Shown one piece after another: positions 24,322 through 33,616 of a stretch of DNA of 64,000 bases. A program made the translations under genes and the position numbers. The stretch covers positions 248,001 to 312,000 of the forward strand of contig CAWFGJ010000013.1 in the NCBI GenBank assembly GCA_963815355.1. The letters run 5' to 3'. The notes beneath the pieces were generated by a model that was given only the letters and a program-made list of their open reading frames with translations, had not been told where the DNA came from and did no database searches. Numbering within the stretch: the stretch's first letter is position 1; every line of letters starts with the position of its first letter. This DNA comes from JAPUEK01 sp963815355. GTDB lineage: Bacteria > Pseudomonadota > Alphaproteobacteria > Rhodobacterales > Rhodobacteraceae.

Positions 24322-25602
24322 ATGGCAGAGCTGATTCTGGGACAAGTGTTGTCCTACACCGGGGACCCCTTCGCCGAAGGCCCCGGCAGCGCGCATCACG
24401 AAAGCCACGGCGGCGTGGTGGTGGAGGCTGGCCGCATCCTTGCGACCGGGCCCGCCGAGGCGTTGCGGGCGGCCCACCCGCAGGCACATGTGACGGACTA
24501 TGGCCGCTGTCTTATCTCGGCAGGATTTGTGGACGCCCATGTCCACTATCCGCAAACCGCAATCATCGCGTCCTGGGGCAAGCGGCTGATCGACTGGCTG
24601 AACCAATACACCTTCCCGGAAGAGATGCGCCTTGCCGACCCGGCCTATGCCGCAGAGATCGCCGAGCGCTACCTTGGCCTTGTTGTGGCGAACGGCACCA
24701 CCTCGGTCTGTTCTTACGCCACGATCCACCCGACCTCGGTCGATGCCATCTTTGGCGCGGCGCAATCGCGGGGCATGCGGATTTTTGCGGGCAAGACCTG
24801 CATGGACCGCAACGCCCCCGAAGGGCTGCGCGATACGGTGCAATCGGCCTATGACGATTCCAAGCGCTTGCTGGAAAAATGGCACGGCAAGGACCGGCTG
24901 TCCTATGTGATCACTCCGCGGTTCTCGCCCACCTCTACCCCCGAACAACTGGCAGCTTTGGGGGCTTTGTGGCGGCAATACCCCGATTGCCTGATGCAGA
25001 CCCACCTGTCAGAGCAGACCGACGAAATCGCTTGGGTCAAAGAGCTTTTCCCCCAGTCGCGGGATTATCTGGATACCTATGAGGCGCAGGGCCTGCTGCG
25101 CGAAGGCGCGGTGTATGGCCATGCGATCCACCTGACAGAGCGCGAAAAATCCCGGCTGATCGAAGCGGGCGCAAGCCTTGTGCATTGCCCGACCTCCAAT
25201 ACCTTCATCGGTTCGGGGTTGTTCGACATGGGGCTGGCACACAAGCTGCGCGTGGGGCTGGCGACAGACACCGGGGGCGGGTCTTCGTTTTCGATGCTGC
25301 GCACCATGGCTGCGGCCTATGAGGTTGGCCAATTGCGCGGCCAAGCCCTGCACCCGTCCCAGCTTTGGTGGCTGGCGACCCAAGGCTCGGCGCGCGCACT
25401 GCATGCCGAAGCCAAGATCGGCAACATCGCGCCGGGGATGGAGGCGGATCTGGTGGTGGTTGATCTGGGCTCTACCGCCGCGATTGAGCAGGCCACCCGG
25501 CGCGCTGAAGATATCTGGCAGGCGATTTTCCCCACGATCATGATGGGGGATGATCGGGCCATTCGCGCCACATGGATCGGTGGAAAGCGGGTTTCGGGTT
25601 AG
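24322..25602 (+). CDS. guaD: Guanine deaminase
   Basis: 426 residues, an amidohydrolase that converts guanine to xanthine. The metal ligands are visible in DAHVHYPQ (His73, His75), in LMQTHLSEQTDE, in YGHAIHL and in the ATDTGGGSSFSML aspartate region. FAGKTCMDRNAPEGL is typical of GuaD. The ATG at 24322 follows GGAAGGAACGTGCG and excludes an unrelated upstream extension. The stop overlaps that of the convergent RraB-like gene by three to four bases. Confidence 0.92.
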   Translation: MAELILGQVLSYTGDPFAEGPGSAHHESHGGVVVEAGRILATGPAEALRAAHPQAHVTDYGRCLISAGFVDAHVHYPQTAIIASWGKRLIDWLNQYTFPEEMRLADPAYAAEIAERYLGLVVANGTTSVCSYATIHPTSVDAIFGAAQSRGMRIFAGKTCMDRNAPEGLRDTVQSAYDDSKRLLEKWHGKDRLSYVITPRFSPTSTPEQLAALGALWRQYPDCLMQTHLSEQTDEIAWVKELFPQSRDYLDTYEAQGLLREGAVYGHAIHLTEREKSRLIEAGASLVHCPTSNTFIGSGLFDMGLAHKLRVGLATDTGGGSSFSMLRTMAAAYEVGQLRGQALHPSQLWWLATQGSARALHAEAKIGNIAPGMEADLVVVDLGSTAAIEQATRRAEDIWQAIFPTIMMGDDRAIRATWIGGKRVSG

Positions 25603-25910
25603 TCGTCCAGTTCCCAGCCGTCGGGATAGAATTCAAAAGGCAGCGCAATTTCGGTGGCGGTGTGTTCCCACGTCCAGATGGTTTGGGCATCAATGTCGAT
25701 CGGGCCGATCCGTGCCTCCAGCGTTTCGCTGTCGTGGCTGGTGCGGAAGCCTTTGGCCCGCAACGCCTTTTCGACGCCCGCCCAGTTGGTTTCCAGCTCT
25801 TCTGCGACAAACTGAAAGATAACGACCGCCTGCTTGGGCAGCTTTACCCCTTTGCCAACCTTGGCAAAGGTTTCAAACGTGTCGGCGCGTTGTGAGCGAT
25901 AGTCATGCAT
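25599..25910 (-). CDS. RraB-like (RNase E regulator) small protein
   Basis: 103 residues, acidic at the C-terminus (FEFYPDGWELDD). The pattern VVIFQFVAEELETNWAGVEK followed by ALRAKGFRTSHD resembles the RraB/DUF695-type fold (alternating strand-helix repeats) annotated as ribonuclease E inhibitor in related bacteria. I assign it on overall pattern only; no catalytic residue is expected. It is convergent with guaD. Confidence 0.6.
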   Translation of the reverse strand: MHDYRSQRADTFETFAKVGKGVKLPKQAVVIFQFVAEELETNWAGVEKALRAKGFRTSHDSETLEARIGPIDIDAQTIWTWEHTATEIALPFEFYPDGWELDD

Positions 25911-26094
25911 CTTTTCGATCCTCTTCCGCCCCGATCTGGCCTAGAAGGGTTGCGGCTGGCCCCAACTAGGGAAAAGGCTGCCCCTCTGGCAAGTGCGAAA
26001 TGCGCGGGCCGCTTGATCTTCCGCCGCGTGGCTTGTATCCCGTGCTGTCCCGTTTAGAATAGCGGCCATAAAGGCCCAACCCCCGGAGTTTGCC

Positions 26095-26733
26095 ATGTCC
26101 TGGACCGATGAGCGCGTTGAGACGCTCAAGCGCATGTGGGCCGAAGGCCAGTCGGCCAGCCAGATCGCCAAGGAACTTGGCGGCGTCACCCGTAATGCGG
26201 TGATCGGCAAGGTGCATCGCCTTGGCCTTTCCAACCGTGTCGGTCCCGGCGCTGGTTCGGATGAAGATGAGGCGACGCCCGCGCCGGCGGCCCCGCCAAG
26301 GGCTGAACCTGCCGCCCGCCCCGCCGAAGCACCCGCTGCGGCGGCCCCACGGGCCGAGCCTGTGCAACCTGCACGCCCCGCCGCCGCGCCGCCCGTCGCC
26401 GAGCGGCCCGCACCGCCTGCACCCAGCGCAACCGTCACGCCGATGCCGATGCGCCGCGCGATTGTGCCCGCCGGTCAGCCCTTGCCGCCGCAACCGTCCG
26501 CCAATGAGATCAGCCCCGAAGCGCTGGCCTCGGTGCGCGAGGTTGAAAAGCGGGCAAAGAAGCTGACGTTGATGGAGCTGACCGAACGGACCTGCAAATG
26601 GCCGATCGGTGACCCTGCAACGCCTGATTTCTGGTTCTGCGGTCTGCCGTCGGTTCCCGGCAAGCCCTATTGCGAGGCCCATGTCGGCGTCGCCTTCCAA
26701 CCGATGAGCGCGCGGCGCGACCGCCGCCGCTAG
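26095..26733 (+). CDS. gcrA: GcrA cell-cycle regulator
   Basis: 212 residues. The N-terminal 45 residues are the GcrA DNA-binding domain (MSWTDERVETLKRMWAEGQS, then ASQIAKELGG and TRNAVIGKVHRLGLS). A long Ala/Pro-rich linker (about residues 60-130) leads to the C-terminal sigma70-interacting part with TCKWPIGDPATPDFWFCG. GcrA binds methylated GANTC-containing promoters with sigma70 and pairs with CtrA/CcrM in alphaproteobacterial cell-cycle control. The gene is monocistronic. Confidence 0.95.
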   Translation: MSWTDERVETLKRMWAEGQSASQIAKELGGVTRNAVIGKVHRLGLSNRVGPGAGSDEDEATPAPAAPPRAEPAARPAEAPAAAAPRAEPVQPARPAAAPPVAERPAPPAPSATVTPMPMRRAIVPAGQPLPPQPSANEISPEALASVREVEKRAKKLTLMELTERTCKWPIGDPATPDFWFCGLPSVPGKPYCEAHVGVAFQPMSARRDRRR

Positions 26734-26736
26734 TCT

Positions 26737-27333
26737 TTACAAGCCAAGGTCGTACCGCATCAGCGGGCGACCGGGCTTGGCCCGGGCCACTTCGACAAAG
26801 CCCGCCGCCTTGAAGACGCGGGTAGAGCCGACAAACAAACCGATGGATTTAGACTGTTTCGCCTGATCCATCGGGCTGGCCTCTACCAATCGCGCGCCTT
26901 GGCTGCGCGCAAATTTCAGACCCTCGGCCAAGATCTGGTGCGACAGGCCCTTGCCGCGCGCCGTATTGCGGAAAAAGAAACAGGTGATCGCCCAGACGCC
27001 CGGATCATCGGCCGGGGCATCGTCCAGCGGGGTGGAACTGCGCCGCGGGTTGTTCCATTCCGGCACCGACGCGCGGGGGCCGATCTGCATCCAGCCGACC
27101 GCAAGCCCGCCCGCATCATAGGCCAGCAACCCCGGCGGTGGCCCTGCCGCAATCCGCTCCAGCATCAGGTCGCGTCGCGCCTCACCCGACATGGCGTGGC
27201 GCTGCTTCGGGGGCAGCAGGAACGCGGTGCACCAGCAGCCATAGCACGCCCCCTGCGGGCCAAACAGCGCCTGAAAATCTGCGGCCCGGTCGGGTGTCAG
27301 CGGGTGGATGTCCACCGCGCCCGTGCCGATCAA
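26737..27333 (-). CDS. GNAT-family N-acetyltransferase
   Basis: 198 residues. The acetyl-CoA-binding region is FFFRNTARGKGLSHQILAEG in the last third, matching GNAT motif A with an RGKG loop. The N-terminal half carries a cysteine-rich CYGCWC motif, typical of a subfamily of unknown substrate. The start is TTG at 27333 in a TTGA overlap with the AsmA stop, so the two are coupled; a GTG at codon 7 is an alternative. Confidence 0.75.
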   Translation of the reverse strand: MIGTGAVDIHPLTPDRAADFQALFGPQGACYGCWCTAFLLPPKQRHAMSGEARRDLMLERIAAGPPPGLLAYDAGGLAVGWMQIGPRASVPEWNNPRRSSTPLDDAPADDPGVWAITCFFFRNTARGKGLSHQILAEGLKFARSQGARLVEASPMDQAKQSKSIGLFVGSTRVFKAAGFVEVARAKPGRPLMRYDLGL

Positions 27334-29327
27334 GGCTGCCCGCCTTGCAACAGCAGCTCCAGCGCGCGGCGTGCCTCATCCTCAATGACCTCTTGGCCCC
27401 GACGCCGCGCGGCGTCTTCAAGGCTTTCGCCCTCTTGCTGGGTGATGCCCAATTCGGTTTCCAGCCTTGCACGGGCCTCGGCCTCTAGTGCGGCGGCCCT
27501 TTCGCGGGCCTGCGCTTCTAGTTTGGCCTTTTCCTCGGCCAGATTCTCTTGCGCCAGCGCTTCGAGATCCAGCGAGAATTTCGGATCGGCCCATGTCCCC
27601 TTGATCAGCAAGGGCGCGGTCAGCCCGCCGTTCCCTTCGGCATCCGCAAGCGCCACCGCCTTGATGCGGTAGTTAAGTGTGCGCGCCCCCAACCCGACCG
27701 AGCCGCTGCCCTTGGCCGACAGGTAGGGCGAGACGAGAGCCAGATCTTCGTTGACCAGAACGCCCTGATTGATGGTGAAACTGCCGCGAATGCTGTCGAA
27801 AATGGTCTTTTGCCCCTCACCGACGTAGCTCGTGTCCAACGTGCGCAGCATGCCGCCGATATCAAGGCCCAGAATCTCCCCCTTACCCAAGGCAAGGCTG
27901 CCGGACCCTTCCAGCCCCTGCATGATCGCGGCCAGCGAATCACCGACGCCAAGGAACTTGATCCGCAGATCGCCGGTGCCAATCAACCGTTTATAGCCGC
28001 CAAAATCCTGTAAAAGCGGCTGCATCGCCAAGCCGGCAAAGCTTAGATCCCCGCCGACCGACAGTCCGCGCCGCCCGTTCACCACGAATTGCCCGGACAC
28101 CGTGCCGTCATACGCCGCAATCCGACGGATATCGAAAACCGCCCGCGCCCGGTCAATTGTGGCCACCAGTTGCGAGGCCCCCAATTTGGCAATCCCCAGA
28201 TCGACGCTGTCGGCGGTGATCGCCACAACGGCATCCAGTGCGCCCAGACCGCTGACGTCGATGCGGTCCTTGGACCAGCCCGCCGCCTTGGCCCCGCCGT
28301 CTGCCCCCCCACCCTCGGTGCCAGTCAGGCCCCGCAGGTCCAGTGCACCGGCGGTGACCTTGGCCGACAGCTTGGGCCGATCCCCGGCAGTGGTCAGGTC
28401 GGCGTCGGCGGTCAGCGTAGCACCGTCCAGCACCACCGTTCCGCCCCGCAGATGGACCGAGGCCTTTTCGGTCACCGTCACCTTCCCGCTTACCGAGACA
28501 GATTTGGCACCCAGCCCCTGAGGCAGGGCCGGGGGAGCCACGCCCACCAGGCGCGCAACCTCGGCCAGACTGGCCAGTTTGGCGTCAAGTGACCCTTCGG
28601 CCGCGAGGGGTGACCACCCGGCGCGGCCCTCAAACCCGACCCGCGCCGCCCCTGCGGTCAGGTCCAGGGTGACGGGGCCCACGTCGCCGTCCAGAAAGCT
28701 GCGAAACGCGCCAAGGCTAAGGTCGGCGCTGAACGCCTGCCCGTCTTTCACCGCGCCGATCGAAAGGGCTGCCGCGCCGTTGTAATCTGGAATGGAGATC
28801 GTCGCCGCAATATCGCTTAGTGCCACGCGGCTGCCCGCCCGGTGGTCGATGTAGGTCAGCCGCCCGCCGCTGATCACCGCCTTGTCGAGCGTAAAGGCCT
28901 TGCCCACACCCGGCGTGGCCGTCGTGACGTCACCGCCATTGGCACCGCCGAAGACCCAGTTTTCCTTGCCGTCTTTGGCCCGCTCCAGAATGATTTCCGG
29001 CGCGATCGCCTCTACCCCGGTGATTTTCACCTCACCGCCCATCAGGGCAGCCATGTCGATGGCAATTGAAAGCCCCTCGGCCCGCAACATCGGCCCTTCG
29101 TCTGACCAAGCCGCGTTGGAGATCCGGATCGCCCCGGTCCGCACGCCAAGCTGCGGCCAGAACGAGGGCCGAACGGATCCCTCGATCACAAGCTCTCGGC
29201 CGGTCAGATCGTTGAATTTCTGCACCGCGACGCCAGCAATTTTTTCAGCCGGGATAAGGAACAACGACCCCACCGCCAGCAAAACCAAAACCAGCAGAGC
29301 CCCGACCAAACGGAAGATCCAGCGCAT
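27330..29327 (-). CDS. AsmA-family protein
   Basis: 665 residues with a single N-terminal membrane anchor (FRLVGALLVLVLLAVGSLFL) and a long periplasmic beta-rich chain. The AsmA N-terminal signature is present (FNDLTGRELVIEGSVRPSFW) and the AsmA_2 region lies towards the C-terminus (GDLRIKFLGVGDSLAAIMQG and GNGGLTAPLLIKGTWADPKF). The tail from about residue 590 is a charged, helical Ala/Glu-rich segment. AsmA proteins are lipid-bridge or outer-membrane homeostasis factors. Confidence 0.88.
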   Translation of the reverse strand: MRWIFRLVGALLVLVLLAVGSLFLIPAEKIAGVAVQKFNDLTGRELVIEGSVRPSFWPQLGVRTGAIRISNAAWSDEGPMLRAEGLSIAIDMAALMGGEVKITGVEAIAPEIILERAKDGKENWVFGGANGGDVTTATPGVGKAFTLDKAVISGGRLTYIDHRAGSRVALSDIAATISIPDYNGAAALSIGAVKDGQAFSADLSLGAFRSFLDGDVGPVTLDLTAGAARVGFEGRAGWSPLAAEGSLDAKLASLAEVARLVGVAPPALPQGLGAKSVSVSGKVTVTEKASVHLRGGTVVLDGATLTADADLTTAGDRPKLSAKVTAGALDLRGLTGTEGGGADGGAKAAGWSKDRIDVSGLGALDAVVAITADSVDLGIAKLGASQLVATIDRARAVFDIRRIAAYDGTVSGQFVVNGRRGLSVGGDLSFAGLAMQPLLQDFGGYKRLIGTGDLRIKFLGVGDSLAAIMQGLEGSGSLALGKGEILGLDIGGMLRTLDTSYVGEGQKTIFDSIRGSFTINQGVLVNEDLALVSPYLSAKGSGSVGLGARTLNYRIKAVALADAEGNGGLTAPLLIKGTWADPKFSLDLEALAQENLAEEKAKLEAQARERAAALEAEARARLETELGITQQEGESLEDAARRRGQEVIEDEARRALELLLQGGQP

Positions 29328-29645
29328 GATGCCCTCCTGAACACGATGCAGAGGAGTCTACCGACAGATCGAGCCAAAACAAGCACCTGTCGGAAGGCTG
29401 GCATCAATTCGCCAGCCCTAGCATCCGATCCGACGGGGAAACTGGCCCGGTGCACTGCCCTTTTGAGGGGCGCTGGGGGTGGCCCCTGCTGTCGGAGCCT
29501 CCGGCGGGAGTATTTGGGGCCAAGATGAACGGGCTTGGTGGTTTTGGCGGCCGTTCGGGCTGGGCGGTGGGTGCGGGGGCTTCTTTGAAGGCGCGCGTGC
29601 GGAGGGCCTACCCCTGTCGGGCAAAACCCTTTATATGCCGAGCCC
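29328..29645. other. Divergent asmA-rimO intergenic region
   Basis: No gene is seen in these 318 bp. They hold dispersed repeat copy B (29494-29529), preceded by a short hairpin AGGGGC / GCCCCT at 29466-29487. The promoters of both divergent genes should be here, but none is convincing. Confidence 0.5.
29494..29529 (+). repeat. Dispersed intergenic repeat, copy B
   Basis: GGAGCCTCCGGCGGGAG followed by TATTTGGGGCCAAGATGAA. It is the best-preserved long copy and the only one reading on the plus strand. It lies in the leader region of rimO, between divergent genes. Confidence 0.75.
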
Positions 29646-31031
29646 ATGTCGCAAAATCCTCCGCTCCTCCGCCCCGATCTCGCCCGTGCTGCTGTTCCTG
29701 ACGAACGGCGTGCCGGGCAGCCGACCATTGGCATGGTTTCCTTGGGCTGCCCCAAGGCGCTGGTGGATTCTGAACGCATCCTGACCCGGCTGCGCGCCGA
29801 GGGCTATGCCATCTCGCCCGATTATCGCGGGGCAGAGGCGGTGATCGTCAACACCTGCGGTTTTCTGGACAGTGCCAAGGCCGAAAGCCTTGAAGCGATT
29901 GGCGAAGCGTTGCAGGAAAACGGGCGGGTGATTGTCACGGGCTGTCTTGGGGCAGAGCCGGACTATATCACGGGCGCGCATCCCAAGGTTCTGGCTGTCA
30001 CCGGCCCGCATCAGTATGAAGCAGTGCTGGACGCCGTTCACCGGGCGGTGCCGCCCTCACCCGACCCGTTCATCGATTTGCTTCCGGCCTCGGGCGTCAG
30101 CCTGACGCCGCGGCATTACAGCTATCTGAAGATTTCCGAGGGCTGCAATCACAAGTGCAAGTTCTGCATCATCCCGGACATGCGCGGCAAGCTGGTCTCG
30201 CGCCCCGCCCATGCCGTGCTGCGCGAGGCGGAAAAGCTGGTGGAGGCCGGCGTGCGCGAGTTGCTGGTGATCAGCCAGGACACCTCGGCCTACGGGCTGG
30301 ACCGAAAGCACGACCTTTCCCCTTGGAAGGGTGCCGAGGTCCGCGCCCACATCACCGATCTGGCGCGCGAGATGGGCCAATTGGGCGCTTGGGTGCGTCT
30401 GCACTACGTCTACCCCTATCCGCATGTGCGTGATCTGATCCCTTTGATGGCGGACCCGGCGTCGGGTCTGCTGCCCTATCTGGATATCCCGTTTCAGCAC
30501 GCCCATCCTGACGTGTTGCGCCGGATGGCCCGCCCGGCCGCCGCCGCCCGAACGCTGGATGAGATCGCCGCCTGGCGCGCGCAATGCCCTGACATCACCC
30601 TGCGTTCGACCTTTATCGTGGGCTATCCCGGTGAGACGGAGGCCGAATTCCAGACGCTACTGGACTGGCTGGATGAGGCGCAACTGGACCGGGTGGGCTG
30701 CTTCCAATACGAAAACGTCGCGGGTGCGCGCTCTAACGCGCTGCCCGATCATGTGCCGGATGAAGTCAAGCAAGACCGCTGGGACCGCTTCATGGAAAAG
30801 GCGCAGGCGATTTCCGAGGCAAAGCTGGCCGCCAAGGTGGGCCGCGTGCTGGAGGTGATCGTGGATGAGGTTGACGAGGAGGGTGCCACCTGCCGCACCA
30901 CCTCGGACGCGCCGGAAATCGACGGCAACCTGTTCATCGACGAGGGCTTTGAGGCGCTGGCACCCGGGGACATCGTGAAGGTGACGGTGGAGGAAGCGGG
31001 TGAGTATGATTTGTGGGGACGGCTGGTTTAA
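29646..31031 (+). CDS. rimO: Ribosomal protein S12 methylthiotransferase RimO
   Basis: 461 residues. The UPF0004 domain cysteines are Cys35 (GCPKALVDSE), Cys71 (VNTCGFLDSA) and Cys100 (TGCLGAE); the radical-SAM motif CNHKCKFC gives Cys167, Cys171 and Cys174; a C-terminal TRAM domain ends the protein. RimO adds a methylthio group to the conserved aspartate of ribosomal protein S12. The GFLDSAK context separates it from MiaB. It is transcribed alone. Confidence 0.95.
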   Translation: MSQNPPLLRPDLARAAVPDERRAGQPTIGMVSLGCPKALVDSERILTRLRAEGYAISPDYRGAEAVIVNTCGFLDSAKAESLEAIGEALQENGRVIVTGCLGAEPDYITGAHPKVLAVTGPHQYEAVLDAVHRAVPPSPDPFIDLLPASGVSLTPRHYSYLKISEGCNHKCKFCIIPDMRGKLVSRPAHAVLREAEKLVEAGVRELLVISQDTSAYGLDRKHDLSPWKGAEVRAHITDLAREMGQLGAWVRLHYVYPYPHVRDLIPLMADPASGLLPYLDIPFQHAHPDVLRRMARPAAAARTLDEIAAWRAQCPDITLRSTFIVGYPGETEAEFQTLLDWLDEAQLDRVGCFQYENVAGARSNALPDHVPDEVKQDRWDRFMEKAQAISEAKLAAKVGRVLEVIVDEVDEEGATCRTTSDAPEIDGNLFIDEGFEALAPGDIVKVTVEEAGEYDLWGRLV

Positions 31032-31273
31032 AGCTGCCGCCCTTTGGTGTTTGCATTCGCAAGAGCCGAAGTGGCGTCAGGCCCTGGTCGCTTGGATCGG
31101 GAAAATCTCCGCGTGACCTTCGGCTCGGAACATTGCGTCTTTGCGTAGTTCGACACCGCCAACGATGACGGTGCCGCGCGAAGGTTGCTCTGCGGCGTTG
31201 GCCGTTCAGCGGGCTATTGGAAGGCCCCTGAAATTCCCGTGAACGCCACTGACGGGACGCGTTCGGGCTGAGC

Positions 31274-31522
31274 CTACCCCTTTTTCTTGCCTTCCAGCGC
31301 GGCAAGGCGGGCTTCCAGTGCCGTGTTTTCTTCACGGGCCTTTTGGGCCATCAGGCGCACCGCGTCGAATTCTTCGCGGGTGACAAAGTCGCGGTCGGCC
31401 ATCCAGCGGTCGATAAAACCCTTCATCGCCGTCTCTGCCTCGGTCTTGGCGCCTTGTGCCACGCCCATGGCGTTGGTCATCAGCTTGGACATGTCGTCAA
31501 AAAGTTTGTTTCCAGGTTGCAT
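31274..31522 (-). CDS. ubiK: UbiK-family accessory factor
   Basis: 82 residues starting MQPGNKLFDDMSKLMTNAMG, with an amphipathic N-terminal helix and a C-terminal coiled coil (FDAVRLMAQKAREENTALEA). This is the BMFP/YqiC layout of UbiK, a small trimeric factor that binds lipids and assists the aerobic ubiquinone-biosynthesis complex. GGAGG five bases before the ATG at 31522 favours that start over the ATG four codons upstream (31534). It is divergent from lgt. Confidence 0.8.
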   Translation of the reverse strand: MQPGNKLFDDMSKLMTNAMGVAQGAKTEAETAMKGFIDRWMADRDFVTREEFDAVRLMAQKAREENTALEARLAALEGKKKG

Positions 31523-31688
31523 CAGAGCCTCCATTGCGTCTTTCCCCTATATGGTGCCGCGGGGGCGTTGCACAAGCGCCGCCGATGCCGCAGGGCGGGC
31601 TGGGCAGGCGGTTGACAAGCCTTGCCGGGCTGTCGACAAGGCTGCACGGCCCCGCGCACCTTCTGCCACCGGGCTTGCGGAGCATGCC

Positions 31689-32561
31689 ATGTCCTACATC
31701 CCCTTTCCCGACATCTCGCCCGAGATCTTTTCGGTCAACATCGGCCCGGTAACGCTGGCGCTGCGGTGGTATGCGCTGGCCTATATCGTGGGGCTGATTG
31801 CGGGCTGGAAGGTGATGGTCAGGGCGTTGCAGACGCCGCGGCTGTGGTCCGGCCCGCCGCCGATGACTGCCGAGCAGGTGGAGCGGCTGCTGACATGGGT
31901 GATCGCGGGGGTCATTCTGGGCGGGCGCTTTGGCTATGTGCTGTTTTATCAGCCGGGTTATTTCCTTGAAAATCCCAGCCATTTGATCCGGGTCTGGGAA
32001 GGCGGCATGTCGTTTCACGGCGGCTTTCTGGGGGTGACGGTCGCGGGCATCCTGTTTTGCCGGCGTGAGAAAATCCCGATGCTGGCGCTGGCCGACCTGA
32101 TGGCGCTGGTCGCGCCGATCGGCATTTTTCTGGGCCGGATTGCAAACTTTATCAACGCAGAGCTTTGGGGCCGCCCGACGGACATGCCGTGGGGCGTGGC
32201 CTTTCCGGGCGATGCCGCCCAAACCTGCGAAGGCGTGCTGACGATCTGCGCCCGCCACCCCAGCCAGATTTATGAGGCGCTGCTGGAGGGTTTGCTGCTG
32301 TTTGCCGCCCTTGCGTTTGTGGTCTGGCGGCGCGACTGGCTGCGCCATCCGGGGCGCACGGCGGGGCTGTTTTTTGCCGGTTATGGTGCTGCGCGCTTTG
32401 TGGTGGAATTCTTCCGCCAGCCGGATGCGCAGTTTGTGTCGGACGGCAATCCGTTGGGCCTTGCGTTCCAGATGGGGGGCTACGGGTTGACCATGGGGCA
32501 ATTCCTGACGCTGCCCATGATCGCGGTCGGGCTTTGGTTTGTCTTGCGCCGGGCGACATGA
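31689..32561 (+). CDS. lgt: Prolipoprotein diacylglyceryl transferase
   Basis: 290 residues with seven membrane segments. The signature GRIANFINAELWGRPTDMPW is complete, and ARHPSQIYEALLEG is the conserved second block; the periplasmic WEGGMSFHGGFLG holds the conserved His. Lgt transfers diacylglycerol from phosphatidylglycerol to the lipobox cysteine, the first step of lipoprotein maturation; substrates in this window include the OmpA and TPR lipoproteins of the tad locus. The stop overlaps the next start (ATGA). Confidence 0.95.
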   Translation: MSYIPFPDISPEIFSVNIGPVTLALRWYALAYIVGLIAGWKVMVRALQTPRLWSGPPPMTAEQVERLLTWVIAGVILGGRFGYVLFYQPGYFLENPSHLIRVWEGGMSFHGGFLGVTVAGILFCRREKIPMLALADLMALVAPIGIFLGRIANFINAELWGRPTDMPWGVAFPGDAAQTCEGVLTICARHPSQIYEALLEGLLLFAALAFVVWRRDWLRHPGRTAGLFFAGYGAARFVVEFFRQPDAQFVSDGNPLGLAFQMGGYGLTMGQFLTLPMIAVGLWFVLRRAT

Positions 32562-33616
32562 CAGCACTTGCCGATCTTCTGCGGGCGCGCATTGCCGCCG
32601 ATGGGCCGATGACAGTGGCGGCCTATATGGGGGAGTGTCTGCTGCACCCCGAGCATGGCTACTACATCACGCGTCCGCCCTTCGGGACCGAGGGTGATTT
32701 CACCACCGCGCCGGAAATCTCACAGATGTTTGGTGAATTGTTGGGCCTGTGCCTTGCCCAGCACTGGCTGGACAGCGGCGCACCTGCGCCGTTTACCTTG
32801 GCCGAACTGGGCCCCGGTCGTGGCACGCTGATGGCCGATGTGCTGCGCGCCACGCGGGCGGTGCCGGGCTTTCACGCGGGCCTTGACCTTGTGCTGCTGG
32901 AAGCCTCGCCCGCGCTGCGCGCCCGGCAAGCCCAGACGCTGCAAGGCCATTCCCCGCGTTGGATCGCCCGGATTGAGGATCTGCCAGAGCAACCGCTCTA
33001 CCTGCTGGCCAATGAATTCTTTGATGCCCTGCCGATCCACCAGTTCGTGCGCGAGGCCACGGGTTGGCGTGAGCGGCTGATCGGGCTGCGGAACGGCGCG
33101 CTTTGCTTTGGGCTGTCCGAACCGATCGACCGCCCGGACCTGACAGCGCTGTTTGCCAGCGATCCGCCCGGCACGCTGGTCGAGACCTGCCCCTTGGGCC
33201 GTCTGCATGCCGCAGTGATCGGGCAGCGGCTGTTGCAACAGGGCGGGCTGGCGTTGATTGCGGATTATGGCGGCTGGCATTCCAAGGGCGATACCTTGCA
33301 GGCGCTGAAGGATCACGCCTTTGCCGACCCCTTGGCCGAACCGGGCCGGGCCGACCTGACCGCGCATGTGGACTTTGCAGCGCTTGTCCCGGCGGGGCTG
33401 GCCCATCGGTACGGGCCGCAGGGCAGCGTGCTGAAAGCTTTAGGGATTGAGGCGCGGGCGGCGCGATTGGCCGCACAACTGCAAGGCGCGTCGCTGAACA
33501 GCCATCACGCGGCGTATCGACGCTTGACCGACCCGGCAGAAATGGGTTCGTTGTTCAAAGTGCTGGCCTTGTTCAAAGCGGGCAGCCCTGCCCCAGCCGG
33601 ATTTTCTGATGCTTGA
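32558..33616 (+). CDS. MidA/NDUFAF7-type SAM-dependent methyltransferase
   Basis: 352 residues of the DUF185 family. The SAM-binding loop is LAELGPGRGTLMADVL (about residues 75-95), and the N-terminal PFGTEGDFTTAPEISQMFGE and central LLANEFFDALPIHQF are family hallmarks. In mitochondria the homologue NDUFAF7 dimethylates an arginine of complex I subunit NDUFS2, so a role in NADH dehydrogenase assembly is likely. The start overlaps the lgt stop and the stop overlaps the pgeF start, giving a three-gene coupled operon. Confidence 0.88.
   Translation: MTALADLLRARIAADGPMTVAAYMGECLLHPEHGYYITRPPFGTEGDFTTAPEISQMFGELLGLCLAQHWLDSGAPAPFTLAELGPGRGTLMADVLRATRAVPGFHAGLDLVLLEASPALRARQAQTLQGHSPRWIARIEDLPEQPLYLLANEFFDALPIHQFVREATGWRERLIGLRNGALCFGLSEPIDRPDLTALFASDPPGTLVETCPLGRLHAAVIGQRLLQQGGLALIADYGGWHSKGDTLQALKDHAFADPLAEPGRADLTAHVDFAALVPAGLAHRYGPQGSVLKALGIEARAARLAAQLQGASLNSHHAAYRRLTDPAEMGSLFKVLALFKAGSPAPAGFSDA

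Noticed and set aside
31032..31273. A minus-strand stretch reading TVIVGGVELRKDAMFRAEG, which looks somewhat protein-like, between rimO and ubiK.
   Set aside because: It has no start codon with a ribosome-binding site and is bounded by stops after about 40 codons; I could not tie it to a family. It may be a remnant, but the evidence is insufficient.
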